Counted from the first letter of the stretch, positions 38,801-53,096 are shown. The stretch is DNA of 64,000 bases from Escarpia spicata (GCA_963995525.1 OZ023206.1:1736001-1800000), one strand, 5' to 3'. Numbers and translations are program-made. Notes: generated from the letters alone by a model not told the origin.

Positions 38801-39082
38801 GTGCACTTTTTTCGGCGGAAGGATCCTTAATGTGGTCTTACCCCAAATAGATGTTTTGCATGTTACAAATCTTCACGAAGGCTAGATTGATATCAAGCTA
38901 CACACATAACTAGATTAACCCCAAATGGGAATGCATGATACCGTTTTATCCCCGTCACGTAAGTTACAAGAACATATTACGTAAGTTATAGGTGTGAAAA
39001 CTCATCCCCATTTGAAGTTTTTTCTTGTCTAAAGCAGCAGTACCTTCAGTACTCACGAGACAAACATGTCCCATATCAAAGT
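35825..39082 (+). repeat. Higher-order repeat copy 5: 10-mer (3258 bp)
   Basis: Order O-S-S-O2-L-A-D'-T-S'-D. The D between S and O2 is missing. The second S (36476) keeps S character through ACTTATCC and ACATT (36761-36765), then switches to ATATCAAAG (36792) and runs into O2. This places the exchange at 36766-36791. O2 here has TTTGATATTTTATC (near 37057), shared with 40640 and 44225. Confidence 0.93.
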
Positions 39083-42014
39083 TTTCGAAAAAAAGTAATG
39101 CAAATCACAGCAAAACGGTATTTGCAGTGCATTTTTTTCGGCGGAAGGATTTTAATGTGGTCTTACCCCAAATATATGTTTTGCACGTTACAAATCTTCA
39201 CGAAGGCTAGATTGATATCAAGCTACACACATAACTAGATTAACCCCAAATGGGAATGCATGTTAACGTTTTATCCCCGTCATGTAAGTTACAAGAACAT
39301 ATTACGTAAGTTATAGGTGTGAACACTCATCCCCATTTGATGTTTTATCTTGTGTAAAGCAGCAGTACATTCAGTACTCACGAGACAAACATGTCCCATG
39401 TCAAAATGTTCGAAAAAAATTAATGCATATCACAGCAAAACGGTATTTGTAGTGCACTTTTTTCGGCGGAAGGATCCTTAATGTGGTCTTACCCCAAATA
39501 GATGTTTTGCATGTTACAAATCTTCACGAAGGCTAGATTGATATCATGCTACACACATAACTAGATTAACCCCAAATGGGAATGCATGTTACCGTTTTAT
39601 CCCCGTCACGTAAGTTACAAGAACATATTACGTAAGTTATAGGTGTGAAAACTTATCCCCATTTGATGTTTTATCTTGTCTAAAGCAGCAGTACATTCAG
39701 TACTCACGAGACAAACATGTCCCATGTAAAAATGTTCGAAAAAAATTAATGCATATCACAGCAAAACGGTATTTGTAGTGCACTTTTTTCGGCGGAAGGA
39801 TCCTTAATGTGGTCTTACCCCAAATAGATGTTTTGCATGTTACAAATCTTCACGAAGGCTAGATTGATATCATGCTACACACATAACTAGATTAACCCCA
39901 AATGGGAATGCATGTTACCGTTTTATCCCCGTCACGTAAGTTACAAGAACATATTACGTAAGTTATAGGTGTGAAAACTTATCCCCATTTGATGTTTTAT
40001 CTTGTCTAAAGCAGCAGTACATTCAGTACTCACGAGACAAACATGTCCCATGTAAAAATGTTCGAAAAAAATTAATGCATATCACAGCAAAACGGTATTT
40101 GTAGTGCACTTTTTTCGGCGGAAGGATCCTTAATGTGGTCTTACCCCAAATAGATGTTTTGCATGTTACAAATCTTCACGAAGGCTAGATTGATATCAAG
40201 CTACACACATAACTAGATTAACCCCAAATGGGAATGCATGATACCGTTTTATCCCCGTCACGTAAGTTACAAGAACATATTACGTAAGTTATAGGTGTGA
40301 AAACTCATCCCCATTTGAAGTTTTTTCTTGTCTAAAGCAGCAGTACCTTCAGTACTCACGAGACAAACATGTCCCATATCAAAGTTTTCGAAAAAAATTA
40401 ATGCAAATCACAGCAAAACGGTATTTGCAGAGCATTTTTTTCGGCGGAAGGATTTTAATGTGGTCTTACCCCAAATAGATGTTTTGCATGTTACAAATCT
40501 TCACGAAGGCTAGATTGATATCAAGCTACACACATAACTAGATTAACCCCAAATGGGAATGCATGTTACCGTTTTATCCCCGTCACGTAAGTTACAAGAA
40601 CATATTACGTAAGTTATAGGTGTGAAAACTCATCCCCATTTGATATTTTATCTTGTGTAAAGCAGCAGTACATTCAGTACTCACGAGACAAACATGTCCC
40701 ATGTCAACATGTTCGAAAAAAATTAATGCATATCACAGCAAAACGTTATTTGTAGTGCACTTTTTTCGGCGGAAGGATCCTTAATGTGGTCTTACCCCAA
40801 ATAGATGTTTTGCATGTTACAAATCTTAACGAAGGGTAGATTGATATCAAGCTACACACATAACTAGATTAACCCCAAATGGGAATGCATGTTACCGTTT
40901 TATCCCCGTCACGTAAGTTACAAGAACATATTACGTAAGTTATAGGTGTGAAAACTCATCCCCATTTGAAGTTTTTTCTTGTCTAAAGCAGCAGTACCTT
41001 CAGTACTCACGAGACAAACATGTCCCATATCAAAGTGTTCGAAAAAAATTAATGCATATCACAGCAAAACGGTATTTGTAATGCACTTTTTTCGGCGGAA
41101 GGATATTTAATGTGGTCTTACCCCAAATAGATGTTTTGCATGTTACAAATCTTCACGAAAGCTAGATTGATATCAAGCTACACACATAACTAGATTAACC
41201 CCAAATGGGAATGCATGTTACCGTTTTATCCCCGTCACGTAAGTTACAAGAACATATTACGTAAGTTATAGGTGTGAAAACTCATCCCCATTTGATGTTT
41301 TATCTTGTCTAAAGCAGCAGTACATTCAGTACTCACGAGACAAACATGTCCCATGTAAAAAAATTCGAAAAAAATTAATGCATATCACAGCAAAACGGTA
41401 TTTGTAGTGCACTTTTTTCGGCGGAAGGATCCTTAATGTGGTCTTACCCCAAATAGATGTTTTGCATGTTACAAATCTTCACGAAGGCTAGATTGATATC
41501 AAGCTACACACATAACTAGATTAAACCCAAATGGGAATGCATGATACCGTTTTATCCCCGTCACGTAAGTTACAAGAACATATTACGTAAGTTATAGGTG
41601 TGAAAACTCATCCCCATTTGAAGTTTTTTCTTGTCTAAAGCAGCAGTACCTTCAGTACTCACGAGACAAACATGTCCCATATCAAAGTTTTCGAAAAAAA
41701 TTAATGCAAATCACAGCAAAACGGTATTTGTAGTGCACTTTTTTCGGCGGAAGGATCTTTAATGTGGTCTTACCCCAAATATATGTTTTGCACGTTACAA
41801 ATCTTCACGAAGGCTAGATTGATATCAAGCTACACACATAACTAGATTAACCCCAAATGGGAATGCATGTTACCGTTTTATCCCCGTCACGTAAGTTACA
41901 AGAACATATTACGTAAGTTATAGGTGTGAAAACTCATCCCCATTTGATGTTTTATTTTGTCTAAAGCAGCAGTACATTCAGTACTCACGAGACAAACATG
42001 TCCCATGTCAAAAT
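39083..42014 (+). repeat. Higher-order repeat copy 6: 9 monomers, truncated (2932 bp)
   Basis: Order O-S-S-D-O2-L-A-D'-T, then the array switches to block 6 instead of continuing S'-D. It is the only copy in the central array that keeps the full left half O-S-S-D-O2-L, so with S'-D added it gives the inferred 11-monomer parent. O2 has GCAGAGCATT near 40427 instead of GCAGTGCATT. Confidence 0.92.
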
Positions 42015-45000
42015 GTTCGAAAAAAATTAATGCATATCACAGCAAAACGGTATTTGTAGTGCACTTTTTTCGGCGGAAGGATCCTTAATGTGGTCTTACC
42101 CCAAATAGATGTTTTGCATGTTACAAATCTTCACGAAGGCTAGATTGATATCAAGCTACACACATAACTAGATTAACCCCAAATGGGAATGCATGTTACC
42201 GTTTTATCCCCGTCACGTAAGTTACAAGAACATATTACGTAAGTTATAGGTGTGAAAACTCATCCCCATTTGAAGTTTTTTCTTGTCTAAAGCAGCAGTA
42301 CCTTCAGTACTCACGAGACAAACATGTCCCATATGAAAGTGTTCGAAAAAAATTAATGCATATCACAGCAAAACGGTATTTGTAATGCACTTTTTTCGGC
42401 GGAAGGATATTTAATGTGGTCTTACCCCAAATAGATGTTTTGCATGTTACAAATCTTCACGAAAGCTAGATTGATATCAAGCTACACACATAACTAGATT
42501 AACCCCAAATGGGAATGCATGTTACCGTTTTATCCCCGTCACGTAAGTTACAAGAACATATTACGTAAGTTATAGGTGTGAAAACTCATCCCCATTTGAT
42601 GTTTTATCTTGTCTAAAGCAGCAGTACATTCAGTACTCACGAGACAAACATGTCCCATGTAAAAATGTTCGAAAAAAATTAATGCATATCACAGCAAAAC
42701 GGTATTTGTAGTGCACTTTTTTCGGCGGAAGGATCCTTAATGTGGTCTTACCCCAAATAGATGTTTTGCATGTTACAAATCTTCACGAAGGCTAGATTGA
42801 TATCAAGCTACACACATAACTAGATTAAACCCAAATGGGAATGCATGATACCGTTTTATCCCCGTCACGTAAGTTACAAGAACATATTACGTAAGTTATA
42901 GGTGTGAAAACTCATCCCCATTTGAAGTTTTTTCTTGTCTAAAGCAGCAGTACCTTCAGTACTCACGAGACAAACATGTCCCATATCAAAGTTTTCGAAA
43001 AAAATTAATGCAAATCACAGCAAAACGGTATTTGTAGTGCACTTTTTTCGGCGGAAGGATCCTTAATGTGGTCTTACCCCAAATATATGTTTTGCACGTT
43101 ACAAATCTTCACGAAGGCTAGATTGATATCAAGCTACACACATAACTAGATTAACCCCAAATGGGAATGCATGTTACCGTTTTATCCCCGTCACGTAAGT
43201 TACAAGAACATATTACGTAAGTTATAGGTGTGAAAACTCATCCCCATTTGATGTTTTATCTTGTCTAAAGCAGCAGTACATTCAGTACTCACGAGACAAA
43301 CATGTCCCATTTCAAAATATTCGAAAAAAATTAATGCATATCACAGCAAAACGGTATTTGTAGTGCACTTTTTTCGGCGGAAGGATCCTTAATGTGGTCT
43401 TACCCCAAATAGATGTTTTGCATGTTACAAATCTTCACGAAGGCTAGATTGATATCATGCTACACACATAACTAGATTAACCCCAAATGGGAATGCATGT
43501 TACCGTTTTATCCCCGTCACGTAAGTTACAAGAACATATTACGTAAGTTATAGGTGTGAAAAGTCATCCCCATTTGATGTTTTATCTTGTCTAAAGCAGC
43601 AGTACATTCAGTACTCACGAGACAAACATGTCCCATGTAAAAATGTTCGAAAAAAATTAATGCAAATCACAGCAAAACGGTATTTGTAGTGCACTTTTTT
43701 CGGCGGAAGGATCTTTAATGTGGTCTTACCCCAAATATATGTTTTGCAAGTTACAAATCTTCACGAAGGCTAGATTGATATCAACTACACACATAACTAG
43801 ATTAACCCCAAATGGGAATGCATGTTACCGTTTTATCCCCGTCACGTAAGTTACAAGAACACATTACGTAAGTTATAGGTGTGAAAACTCATCCCCATTT
43901 GATGTTTTATCTTGTGTAAAGCAGCAGTACATTCAGTACTCACGAGATAAACATGTCCCATGTCAACATGTTCGAAAAAAATTAATGCATATCACAGCAA
44001 AACGGTATTTGTAGTGCACTTTTTTTCGGCGGAAGGATCCTTAATGTGGTCTTACCCCAAATAGATGTTTTGCATGTTACAAATCTTCACGAAGGCTAGA
44101 TTGATATCAAGCTACACACATAACTAGATTAACCCCAAATGGGAATGCATGTTACCGTTTTATCCCCGTCACGTAAGTTACAAGAACATATTACGTAAGT
44201 TATAGGTGTGAAAACTCATCCCCATTTGATATTTTATCTTGTGTAAAGCAGCAGTACATTCAGTACTCACGAGACAAACATGTCCCATGTCAACATGTTC
44301 GAAAAAAATTAATGCATATCACAGCAAAACGTTATTTGTAGTGCACTTTTTTCGGCGGAAGGATCCTTAATGTGGTCTTACCCCAAATAGATGTTTTGCA
44401 TGTTACAAATCTTAACGAAGGGTAGATTGATATCAAGCTACACACATAACTAGATTAACCCCAAATGGGAATGCATGTTACCGTTTTATCCCCGTCACGT
44501 AAGTTACAAGAACATATTACGTAAGTTATAGGTGTGAAAACTCATCCCCATTTGAAGTTTTTTCTTGTCTAAAGCAGCAGTACCTTCAGTACTCACGAGA
44601 CAAACATGTCCCATATCAAAGTGTTCGAAAAAAATTAATGCATATCACAGCAAAACGGTATTTGTAATGCACTTTTTTCGGCGGAAGGATATTTAATGTG
44701 GTCTTACCCCAAATAGATGTTTTGCATGTTACAAATCTTCACGAAAGCTAGACTGATATCAAGCTACACACATAACTAGATTAACCCCAAATGGGAATGC
44801 ATGTTACCGTTTTATCCCCGTCACGTAAGTTACAAGAACATATTACGTAAGTTATAGGTGTGAAAACTCATCCCCATTTGATGTTTTATCTTGTCTAAAG
44901 CAGCAGTACATTCAGTACTCACGAGACAAACATGTCCCATGTAAAAAAATTCGAAAAAAATTAATGCATATCACAGCAAAACGGTATTTGTAGTGCACTT

Positions 45001-45600
45001 TTTTCGGCGGAAGGATCCTTAATGTGGTCTTACCCCAAATAGATGTTTTGCATGTTACAAATCTTCACGAAGGCTAGATTGATATCAAGCTACACACATA
45101 ACTAGATTAAACCCAAATGGGAATGCATGATACCGTTTTATCCCCGTCACGTAAGTTACAAGAACATATTACGTAAGTTATAGGTGTGAAAACTCATCCC
45201 CATTTGAAGTTTTTTCTTGTCTAAAGCAGCAGTACCTTCAGTACTCACGAGACAAACATGTCCCATATCAAAGTTTTCGAAAAAAATTAATGCAAATCAC
45301 AGCAAAACGGTATTTGTAGTGCACTTTTTTCGGCGGAAGGATCTTTAATGTGGTCTTACCCCAAATATATGTTTTGCACGTTACAAATCTTCACGAAGGC
45401 TAGATTGATATCAAGCTACACACATAACTAGATTAACCCCAAATGGGAATGCATGTTACCGTTTTATCCCCGTCACGTAAGTTACAAGAACATATTACGT
45501 AAGTTATAGGTGTGAAAACTCATCCCCATTTGATGTTTTATTTTGTCTAAAGCAGCAGTACATTCAGTACTCACGAGACAAACATGTCCCATGTCAAAAT
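42015..45600 (+). repeat. 11-monomer unit (3586 bp), copy 1
   Basis: Order X-A-D'-T-S-Q-R-L-A-D'-T. Markers are ATATGAAAGTGTTCG near 42332, ATTTCAAAATATTCG near 43309, AAAAGTCATCC near 43559, GCAAGTTAC near 43747, ATCAACTAC near 43781 (-1 bp), AACACATTACG near 43858, GAGATAAAC near 43945 and a 7-T tract near 44021 (+1 bp). The two indels cancel, so the unit is exactly 11 x 326. The L-A-D'-T tail is the same run as in the higher-order copies upstream. Confidence 0.93.
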
Positions 45601-47882
45601 GTTCGAAAAAAATTAATGCATATCACAGCAAAACGGTATTTGTAGTGCACTTTTTTCGGCGGAAGGATCCTTAATGTGGTCTTACCCCAAATAGATGTTT
45701 TGCATGTTACAAATCTTCACGAAGGCTAGATTGATATCAAGCTACACACATAACTAGATTAACCCCAAATGGGAATGCATGTTACCGTTTTATCCCCGTC
45801 ACGTAAGTTACAAGAACATATTACGTAAGTTATAGGTGTGAAAACTCATCCCCATTTGAAGTTTTTTCTTGTCTAAAGCAGCAGTACCTTCAGTACTCAC
45901 GAGACAAACATGTCCCATATGAAAGTGTTCGAAAAAAATTAATGCATATCACAGCAAAACGGTATTTGTAATGCACTTTTTTCGGCGGAAGGATATTTAA
46001 TGTGGTCTTACCCCAAATAGATGTTTTGCATGTTACAAATCTTCACGAAAGCTAGATTGATATCAAGCTACACACATAACTAGATTAACCCCAAATGGGA
46101 ATGCATGTTACCGTTTTATCCCCGTCACGTAAGTTACAAGAACATATTACGTAAGTTATAGGTGTGAAAACTCATCCCCATTTGATGTTTTATCTTGTCT
46201 AAAGCAGCAGTACATTCAGTACTCACGAGACAAACATGTCCCATGTAAAAATGTTCGAAAAAAATTAATGCATATCACAGCAAAACGGTATTTGTAGTGC
46301 ACTTTTTTCGGCGGAAGGATCCTTAATGTGGTCTTACCCCAAATAGATGTTTTGCATGTTACAAATCTTCACGAAGGCTAGATTGATATCAAGCTACACA
46401 CATAACTAGATTAAACCCAAATGGGAATGCATGATACCGTTTTATCCCCGTCACGTAAGTTACAAGAACATATTACGTAAGTTATAGGTGTGAAAACTCA
46501 TCCCCATTTGAAGTTTTTTCTTGTCTAAAGCAGCAGTACCTTCAGTACTCACGAGACAAACATGTCCCATATCAAAGTTTTCGAAAAAAATTAATGCAAA
46601 TCACAGCAAAACGGTATTTGTAGTGCACTTTTTTCGGCGGAAGGATCCTTAATGTGGTCTTACCCCAAATATATGTTTTGCACGTTACAAATCTTCACGA
46701 AGGCTAGATTGATATCAAGCTACACACATAACTAGATTAACCCCAAATGGGAATGCATGTTACCGTTTTATCCCCGTCACGTAAGTTACAAGAACATATT
46801 ACGTAAGTTATAGGTGTGAAAACTCATCCCCATTTGATGTTTTATCTTGTCTAAAGCAGCAGTACATTCAGTACTCACGAGACAAACATGTCCCATTTCA
46901 AAATATTCGAAAAAAATTAATGCATATCACAGCAAAACGGTATTTGTAGTGCACTTTTTTCGGCGGAAGGATCCTTAATGTGGTCTTACCCCAAATAGAT
47001 GTTTTGCATGTTACAAATCTTCACGAAGGCTAGATTGATATCATGCTACACACATAACTAGATTAACCCCAAATGGGAATGCATGTTACCGTTTTATCCC
47101 CGTCACGTAAGTTACAAGAACATATTACGTAAGTTATAGGTGTGAAAAGTCATCCCCATTTGATGTTTTATCTTGTCTAAAGCAGCAGTACATTCAGTAC
47201 TCACGAGACAAACATGTCCCATGTAAAAATGTTCGAAAAAAATTAATGCAAATCACAGCAAAACGGTATTTGTAGTGCACTTTTTTCGGCGGAAGGATCT
47301 TTAATGTGGTCTTACCCCAAATATATGTTTTGCAAGTTACAAATCTTCACGAAGGCTAGATTGATATCAACTACACACATAACTAGATTAACCCCAAATG
47401 GGAATGCATGTTACCGTTTTATCCCCGTCACGTAAGTTACAAGAACACATTACGTAAGTTATAGGTGTGAAAACTCATCCCCATTTGATGTTTTATCTTG
47501 TGTAAAGCAGCAGTACATTCAGTACTCACGAGATAAACATGTCCCATGTCAACATGTTCGAAAAAAATTAATGCATATCACAGCAAAACGGTATTTGTAG
47601 TGCACTTTTTTTCGGCGGAAGGATCCTTAATGTGGTCTTACCCCAAATAGATGTTTTGCATGTTACAAATCTTCACGAAGGCTAGATTGATATCAAGCTA
47701 CACACATAACTAGATTAACCCCAAATGGGAATGCATGTTACCGTTTTATCCCCGTCACGTAAGTTACAAGAACATATTACGTAAGTTATAGGTGTGAAAA
47801 CTCATCCCCATTTGATGTTTTTTCTTGTCTAAAGCAGCAGTACCTTCAGTACTCACGAGACAAACATGTCCCATATCAAAGT
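45601..47882 (+). repeat. 11-monomer unit, copy 2, first 7 monomers
   Basis: It repeats copy 1 at +3586 bp through X-A-D'-T-S-Q-R, including GAAAAGTCATCC near 47145 and the rare GAGATAAAC near 47531. It departs from copy 1 near the end of R. Copy 1 has GATATTTTATCTTGTG and runs into L, whereas this copy has GATGTTTTTTCTTGTC with ACCTT and ATATCAAAG. So the two copies were joined to different neighbours. Confidence 0.92.
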
Positions 47883-49512
47883 TTTCGAAAAAAATTAATG
47901 CAAATCACAGCAAAACGGTATTTGTAGTGCACTTTTTTCGGCGGAAGGATCCTTAATGTGGTCTTACCCCAAATATATGTTTTGCAAGTTACAAATCTTC
48001 ACGAAGGCTAGATTGATATCAACTACACACATAACTAGATTAACCCCAAATGGGAATGCATGTTACCGTTTTATCCCCGTCACGTAAGTTACAAGAACAC
48101 ATTACGTAAGTTATAGGTGTGAAAACTCATCCCCATTTGATGTTTTATCTTGTGTAAAGCAGCAGTACATTCAGTACTCACGAGACAAACATGTCCCATG
48201 TCAACATGTTCGAAAAAAATTAATGCATATCACAGCAAAACGGTATTTGTAGTGCACTTTTTTTCGGCGGAAGGATCCTTAATGTGGTCTTACCCCAAAT
48301 AGATGTTTTGCATGTTACAAATCTTCACGAAGGCTAGATTGATATCAAGCTACACACATAACTAGATTAACCCCAAATGGGAATGCATGTTACCGTTTTA
48401 TCCCCGTCACGTAAGTTACAAGAACATATTACGTAAGTTATAGGTGTGAAAACTCATCCCCATTTGATGTTTTTTCTTGTCTAAAGCAGCAGTACCTTCA
48501 GTACTCACGAGACAAACATGTCCCATATCAAAGTTTTCGAAAAAAATTAATGCAAATCACAGCAAAACGGTATTTGTAGTGCACTTTTTTCGGCGGAAGG
48601 ATCCTTAATGTGGTCTTACCCCAAATAGATGTTTTGCATGTTACAAATCTTCACGAAGGGTAGATTGATATCAAGCTACACACATAACTAGATTAACCCC
48701 AAATGGGAATGCATGTTACCGTTTTATCCCCGTCACGTAAGTTACAAGAACATATTACGTAAGTTATAGGTGTGAAAACTCATCCCCATTTGAAGTTTTT
48801 TCTTGTCTAAAGCAGCAGTACCTTCAGTACTCACGAGACAAACATGTCCCATATCAAAGTTTTCGAAAACAATTAATGCAAATCACAGCAAAACGGTATT
48901 TGTAGTGCACTTTTTTCGGCGGAAGGATCTTTAATGTGGTCTTACCCCAAATATATGTTTTGCACGTTACAAATCTTCACGAAGGCTAGATTGATATCAA
49001 GCTACACACATAACTAGATTAACCCCAAATGGGAATGCATGTTACCGTTTTATCCCCGTCACGTAAGTTACAAGAACATATTACGTAAGTTATAGGTGTG
49101 AAAACTCATCCCCATTTGATGTTTTATTTTGTCTAAAGCAGCAGTACATTCAGTACTCACGAGACAAACATGTCCCATGTCAAAATGTTCGAAAAAAATT
49201 AATGCATATCACAGCAAAACGGTATTTGTAGTGCACTTTTTTCGGCGGAAGGATCCTTAATGTGGTCTTACCCCAAATAGATGTTTTGCATGTTACAAAT
49301 CTTCACGAAGGCTAGATTGATATCAAGCTACACACATAACTAGATTAACCCCAAATGGGAATGCATGATACCGTTTTATCCCCGTCACGTAAGTTACAAG
49401 AACATATTACGTAAGTTATAGGTGTGAAAACTCATCCCCATTTGAAGTTTTTTCTTGTCTAAAGCAGCAGTACCTTCAGTACTCACGAGACAAACATGTC
49501 CCATATCAAAGT
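47883..49512 (+). repeat. Q-R dimer repeated, then B-T-D
   Basis: A second Q-R pair (47883-48534) follows the pair at 47231-47882, a 652-bp tandem duplication with GCAAGTT, ATCAACTAC and the 7-T tract each present twice. The second Q starts with GGATCC where the first has GGATCT, and it lacks GAGATAAAC, so it is not a plain copy. R-B-T after it resembles 22138-23116. A D monomer (49187) leads into the next O. Confidence 0.88.
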
Positions 49513-51466
49513 TTTCGAAAAAAAGTAATGCAAATCACAGCAAAACGGTATTTGCAGTGCATTTTTTTCGGCGGAAGGATTTTAATGTGGTCTTACCCCA
49601 AATATATGTTTTGCACGTTACAAATCTTCACGAAGGCTAGATTGATATCAAGCTACACACATAACTAGATTAACCCCAAATGGGAATGCATGTTAACGTT
49701 TTATCCCCGTCATGTAAGTTACAAGAACATATTACGTAAGTTATAGGTGTGAAAACTCATCCCCATTTGATGTTTTATCTTGTGTAAAGCAGCAGTACAT
49801 TCAGTACTCACGAGACAAACATGTCCCATGTCAAAATGTTCGAAAAAAATTAATGCATATCACAGCAAAACGGTATTTGTAGTGCACTTTTTTCGGCGGA
49901 AGGATCCTTAATGTGGTCTTACCCCAAATAGATGTTTTGCATGTTACAAATCTTCACGAAGGCTAGATTGATATCATGCTACACACATAACTAGATTAAC
50001 CCCAAATGGGAATGCATGTTACCGTTTTATCCCCGTCACGTAAGTTACAAGAACATATTACGTAAGTTATAGGTGTGAAAACTTATCCCCATTTGATGTT
50101 TTATCTTGTCTAAAGCAGCAGTACATTCAGTACTCACGAGACAAACATGTCCCATGTAAAAATGTTCGAAAAAAATTAATGCATATCACAGCAAAACGGT
50201 ATTTGTAGTGCACTTTTTTCGGCGGAAGGATCCTTAATGTGGTCTTACCCCAAATAGATGTTTTGCATGTTACAAATCTTCACGAAGGCTAGATTGATAT
50301 CATGCTACACACATAACTAGATTAACCCCAAATGGGAATGCATGTTACCGTTTTATCCCCGTCACGTAAGTTACAAGAACATATTACGTAAGTTATAGGT
50401 GTGAAAACTTATCCCCATTTGATGTTTTATCTTGTCTAAAGCAGCAGTACATTCAGTACTCACGAGACAAACATGTCCCATGTAAAAATGTTCGAAAAAA
50501 ATTAATGCATATCACAGCAAAACGGTATTTGTAGTGCACTTTTTTCGGCGGAAGGATCCTTAATGTGGTCTTACCCCAAATAGATGTTTTGCATGTTACA
50601 AATCTTCACGAAGGCTAGATTGATATCAAGCTACACACATAACTAGATTAACCCCAAATGGGAATGCATGATACCGTTTTATCCCCGTCACGTAAGTTAC
50701 AAGAACATATTACGTAAGTTATAGGTGTGAAAACTCATCCCCATTTGAAGTTTTTTCTTGTCTAAAGCAGCAGTACCTTCAGTACTCACGAGACAAACAT
50801 GTCCCATATCAAAGTTTTCGAAAAAAATTAATGCAAATCACAGCAAAACGGTATTTGCAGTGCATTTTTTTCGGCGGAAGGATTTTAATGTGGTCTTACC
50901 CCAAATAGATGTTTTGCATGTTACAAATCTTCACGAAGGCTAGATTGATATCAAGCTACACACATAACTAGATTAACCCCAAATGGGAATGCATGTTACC
51001 GTTTTATCCCCGTCACGTAAGTTACAAGAACATATTACGTAAGTTATAGGTGTGAAAACTCATCCCCATTTGATGTTTTATCTTGTGTAAAGCAGCAGTA
51101 CATTCAGTACTCAGGAGACAAACATGTCCCATGTCAACATGTTCGAAAAAAATTAATGCATATCACAGCAAAACGTTATTTGTAGTGCACTTTTTTCGGC
51201 GGAAGGATCCTTAATGTGGTCTTACCCCAAATAGATGTTTTGCATGTTACAAATCTTAACGAAGGGTAGATTGATATCAAGCTACACACATAACTAGATT
51301 AACCCCAAATGGGAATGCATGTTACCGTTTTATCCCCGTCACGTAAGTTACAAGAACATATTACGTAAGTTATAGGTGTGAAAACTCATCCCCATTTGAA
51401 GTTTTTTCTTGTCTAAAGCAGCAGTACCTTCAGTACTCACGAGACAAACATGTCCCATATCAAAGT
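49513..51466 (+). repeat. Higher-order-like head O-S-S-D-O2-L, copy A
   Basis: It has the same first six monomers as the copy at 39083, but is distinguishable. O has GTGAAAACTC where the central copies have GTGAACACTC, and O2 ends with TACTCAGGAGAC (near 51109). It is followed by a B monomer starting AAAAAAATAAATGC (51470-51485) instead of A. The whole stretch, from about 48.8 to 51.5 kb, recurs 12059 bp downstream. Confidence 0.92.
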
Positions 51467-53096
51467 TTTCGAAAAAAATAAATGCAAATCACAGCAAAAC
51501 GGTATTTGTAGTGCACTTTTTTCGGCGGAAGGATCCTTAATGTGGTCTTACCCCAAATAGATGTTTTGCATGTTACAAATCTTCACGAAGGGTAGATTGA
51601 TATCAAGCTACACACATAACTAGATTAACCCCAAATGGGAATGCATGTTACCGTTTTATCCCCGTCACGTAAGTTACAAGAACATATTACGTAAGTTATA
51701 GGTGTGAAAACTCATCCCCATTTGAAGTTTTTTCTTGTCTAAAGCAGCAGTACCTTCAGTACTCACGAGACAAATATGTCCCATATCAAAGTTTTCGAAA
51801 AAAATTAATGCAAATCACAGCAAAACGGTATTTGTAGTGCACTTTTTTCGGCGGAAGGATCTTTAATGTGGTCTTACCCCAAATATATGTTTTGCACGTT
51901 ACAAATCTTCACGAAGGCTAGATTGATATCAAGCTACACACATAACTAGATTAACCCCAAATGGGAATGCATGTTACCGTTTTATCCCCGTCACGTAAGT
52001 TACAAGAACATATTACGTAAGTTATAGGTGTGAAAACTCATCCCCATTTGAAGTTTTTTCTTGTCTAAAGCAGCAGTACCTTCAGTACTCACGAGACAAA
52101 CATGTCCCATATCAAAGTTTTCGAAAAAAATTAATGCAAATCACAGCAAAACGGTATTTGTAGTGCACTTTTTTCGGCGGAAGGATCCTTAATGTGGTCT
52201 TACCCCAAATAGATGTTTTGCATGTTACAAATCTTCACGAAGGGTAGATTGATATCAAGCTACACACATAACTAGATTAACCCCAAATGGGAATGCATGT
52301 TACCGTTTTATCCCCGTCACGTAAGTTACAAGAACATATTACGTAAGTTATAGGTGTGAAAACTCATCCCCATTTGAAGTTTTTTCTTGTCTAAAGCAGC
52401 AGTACCTTCAGTACTCACGAGACAAACATGTCCCATATCAAAGTTTTCGAAAAAAATTAATGCAAATCACAGCAAAACGGTATTTGTAGTGCACTTTTTT
52501 CGGCGGAAGGATCCTTAATGTGGTCTTACCCCAAATATATATTTTGCATGTTACAAATCTTCACGAAGGGTAGATTGATATCAAGCTACACACATAACTA
52601 GATTAACCCCAAATGGGAATGCATGTTACCGTTTTATCCCCGTCACGTAAGTTACAAGAACATATTACGTAAGTTATAGGTGTGAAAACTCATCCCCATT
52701 TGATGTTTTATCTTGTCTAAAGCAGCAGTACATTCAGTACTCACGAGACAAACATGTCCCATGTAAAAATGTTCGAAAAAAATTAATGCATATCACAGCA
52801 AAACGGTATTTGTAGTGCACTTTTTTCGGCGGAAGGATCTTTAATGTGGTCTTACCCCAAATATATGTTTTGCACATTACAAATCTTCACGAAGGCTAGA
52901 TTGATATCAAGCTACACACATAACTAGATTAACCCCAAATGGGAATGCATGTTACCGTTTTATCCCCGTCACGTAAGTTACAAGAACATATTACGTAAGT
53001 TATAGGTGTGAAAACTCATCCCCATTTGATGTTTTATTTTGTCTAAAGCAGCAGTACATTCAGTACTCAAGAGACAAACATGTCCCATATCAAAGT
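51467..53096 (+). repeat. B/T region, 5 monomers
   Basis: Order B-T-B-B-T-like. CAAATATGTCCC near 51774 and ATATATATTTTGC near 52537 are private. The last monomer (52771) is a hybrid: it keeps ATTTTGTC and ACATT, has TACTCAAGAGAC near 53066, then switches to ATATCAAAG. This places an exchange at 53061-53087. Confidence 0.88.
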
